DNA of 5,732 bases from Candidatus Aegiribacteria sp. Its GTDB lineage: Bacteria; Fermentibacterota; Fermentibacteria; Fermentibacterales; JCC-6. The position numbers were made by a program, and so were the translations under genes. Location of the stretch: positions 1 to 5,732 of the forward strand of contig JAUVUL010000154.1 in the NCBI GenBank assembly GCA_030600975.1. Reading direction: 5' to 3'. Shown piece by piece: positions 4,648-5,732 of this stretch. Below the pieces are notes generated by a model. It was not told the origin of the DNA, made no database searches, and was given only the letters and a program-made list of their open reading frames with translations. Each line of letters begins with the position of its first letter. Position 1 is the stretch's first letter.

Positions 4648-5732
4648 ATGCGAACAGCTCTGATTCTCCTGATATCCATCTTCTCTTTGCTTGCAGCGGA
4701 GAATTTCACTGTCGAGGAATTCGGTAATTCCCAGAATGGCAAAATAGAAACCTTGCTGGAACAGCCTCTCCTGATCCGGGTGACTGACTCCCGCAACAGA
4801 CCTGTTGCTGGAGTGGCCGTGGAATTCGAGATAAATTCCGATGGCGGCACACTTGCATATCCTTTTAAAGGCGAAGATCCGTTGATACTGGAGGGAGATA
4901 CACTGTCGGGAGCCTTTTCAACGGTACTTATCCTTACGGACTCTGATGGATGCGCTGCTATTTCACTGAGGCTGGCCGGCAGCACCAGCAATAACAAAGT
5001 TGAAGCGCGAGTATTCCTTCCCGACGGTACTGAGGAGAGAATTCATTTCTCTGCTCTGGCAGTTGATTTACAGAGCATTATCTTTCAGATTCTTGGTGGT
5101 CTGGCGATTTTCCTGCTTGGTATGAAGATGATGTCAGAATCCCTTCAGACCGTAGCCGGGAACAAGATGCGGAACATACTCAAAAAGATAACCAGCAACA
5201 GGATGCTGGGACTGTTGGCAGGCGCCCTTATGACAGCTGTCATTCAAAGCTCAAGCGCCACTTCAGTGATAGCAGTGAGTTTCGTTAATTCCGGCCTGAT
5301 CGTTCTCAGACAGGCCGTTGGTGTAATAATCGGTGCCAATATCGGTACAACTGTTACAGGACAGCTGATAGCGTTCAAAGTAACGCATTACGCCTTGCCC
5401 ATAGTTGCAGTCGGTTTCGCGATGTACGCCTTTGCCAGGACTCGCCGTATTCAGTTCTGGGGTAAGGTTGTAGTTGGTCTTGGCCTTATTTTCCTCGGTA
5501 TGACACTTATGAAGGATGTTCTCGGCCCTCTTAAGACCAGCTTGGCCGTGCAGAATTTTTTCATGAATTTCAGTACAAATCCTCTTCTGGCAATCTTTGC
5601 TGGAACGATTCTGACATCTATTATTCAGAGTTCAAGCGCCACGGTTGGATTAACCATGACGCTTGCCGGAGCCGGGCTTATCAATCTGCAGGGGGCTTTC
5701 TATCTGGTCCTGGGTGATAACATCGGTACCAC
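4648..5732 (+). CDS. Na+/phosphate cotransporter family protein with N-terminal Ig-like domain, 3' end missing
   Basis: The frame stays open to the right edge, giving 361 residues plus two bases. The start is ATG 4648; an in-frame TGA at 4636-4638 rules out an earlier one. GGAG at 4631-4634 is a possible Shine-Dalgarno with a long spacer. Residues 1-17 (MRTALILLISIFSLLAA) look like a signal peptide. Residues about 35-138 read as an Ig-like beta domain of the Big_1/invasin kind (PVAGVAVEFEINSDGGTL, then LTDSDGCAAISLRLAG). The PF02690-type transporter core starts near 143. It shows the two hallmark repeats, QSSSAT at 200-205 and 327-332, each followed by a glycine motif (GANIGTT at 229, GDNIGT at 356). 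This family moves phosphate inward with Na+. Whether this member carries phosphate is not shown by sequence. A C-terminal PhoU-like domain is common in the family and would lie outside the window. The Ig-like domain should sit on the outer face of the inner membrane. Confidence 0.93.
   Translation, partial: MRTALILLISIFSLLAAENFTVEEFGNSQNGKIETLLEQPLLIRVTDSRNRPVAGVAVEFEINSDGGTLAYPFKGEDPLILEGDTLSGAFSTVLILTDSDGCAAISLRLAGSTSNNKVEARVFLPDGTEERIHFSALAVDLQSIIFQILGGLAIFLLGMKMMSESLQTVAGNKMRNILKKITSNRMLGLLAGALMTAVIQSSSATSVIAVSFVNSGLIVLRQAVGVIIGANIGTTVTGQLIAFKVTHYALPIVAVGFAMYAFARTRRIQFWGKVVVGLGLIFLGMTLMKDVLGPLKTSLAVQNFFMNFSTNPLLAIFAGTILTSIIQSSSATVGLTMTLAGAGLINLQGAFYLVLGDNIGT

Noticed and set aside
4554..4997. 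Minus-strand open frame of 147 codons
   Set aside because: It lies antisense to the signal peptide and Ig-like domain of the transporter, whose frame is open to the window end with clear family motifs. The minus-strand product shows no recognisable motif.

Overview
The window looks like chromosomal housekeeping DNA from a Gram-negative-type bacterium. It carries a compact minus-strand cluster of core genes flanked by two plus-strand genes for envelope proteins. Both flanking genes are cut by the window edges. The gene linkage (ispE, tRNA-Gln, rplY, pth) resembles that of Deltaproteobacteria and related lineages. The secreted acidic protein and the Ig-domain phosphate transporter would also suit a candidate phylum of the FCB type. 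No marker here fixes the taxonomy, so this is a guess. I see no mobile elements, CRISPR arrays or signs of recent transfer.

Layout from left to right: (1) 2-1213, plus strand, the 3' part of a gene for an acidic, Met-rich, probably extracytoplasmic protein with an internal duplication; (2) a strong palindrome at 1232-1258 between two convergent genes; (3) a minus-strand run, in transcription order, of a UbiA-family prenyltransferase resembling polyprenyl-phosphate phosphoribosyltransferase (4412-3495), ispE (3498-2623), tRNA-Gln(UUG) (2644-2570), rplY (2531-1848) and pth (1844-1275); (4) a 235-bp divergent intergenic region, 4413-4647; (5) from 4648 to the right edge, plus strand, a Na+/phosphate cotransporter family protein with a signal peptide and an Ig-like N-terminal domain.

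The minus-strand genes are tightly packed. The prenyltransferase and ispE share a GTGA start/stop overlap, ispE runs into the tRNA, and rplY and pth are 3 nt apart, so a single transcript is likely. IspE makes isoprenoid precursors, and the prenyltransferase uses a polyprenyl phosphate, which is an end product of that pathway. tRNA-Gln, L25 and Pth all serve translation.

The most interesting points are these. The ispE stop codon lies inside the tRNA-Gln gene, so tRNA maturation from a shared transcript would remove the stop from the ispE message. A promoter-like sequence sits so close to the prenyltransferase ATG that a leaderless mRNA is predicted. The transporter has an Ig-like domain fused to its N-terminus. 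The left-hand secreted protein has a very unusual amino-acid composition. I see no clear case for a wholly new system.
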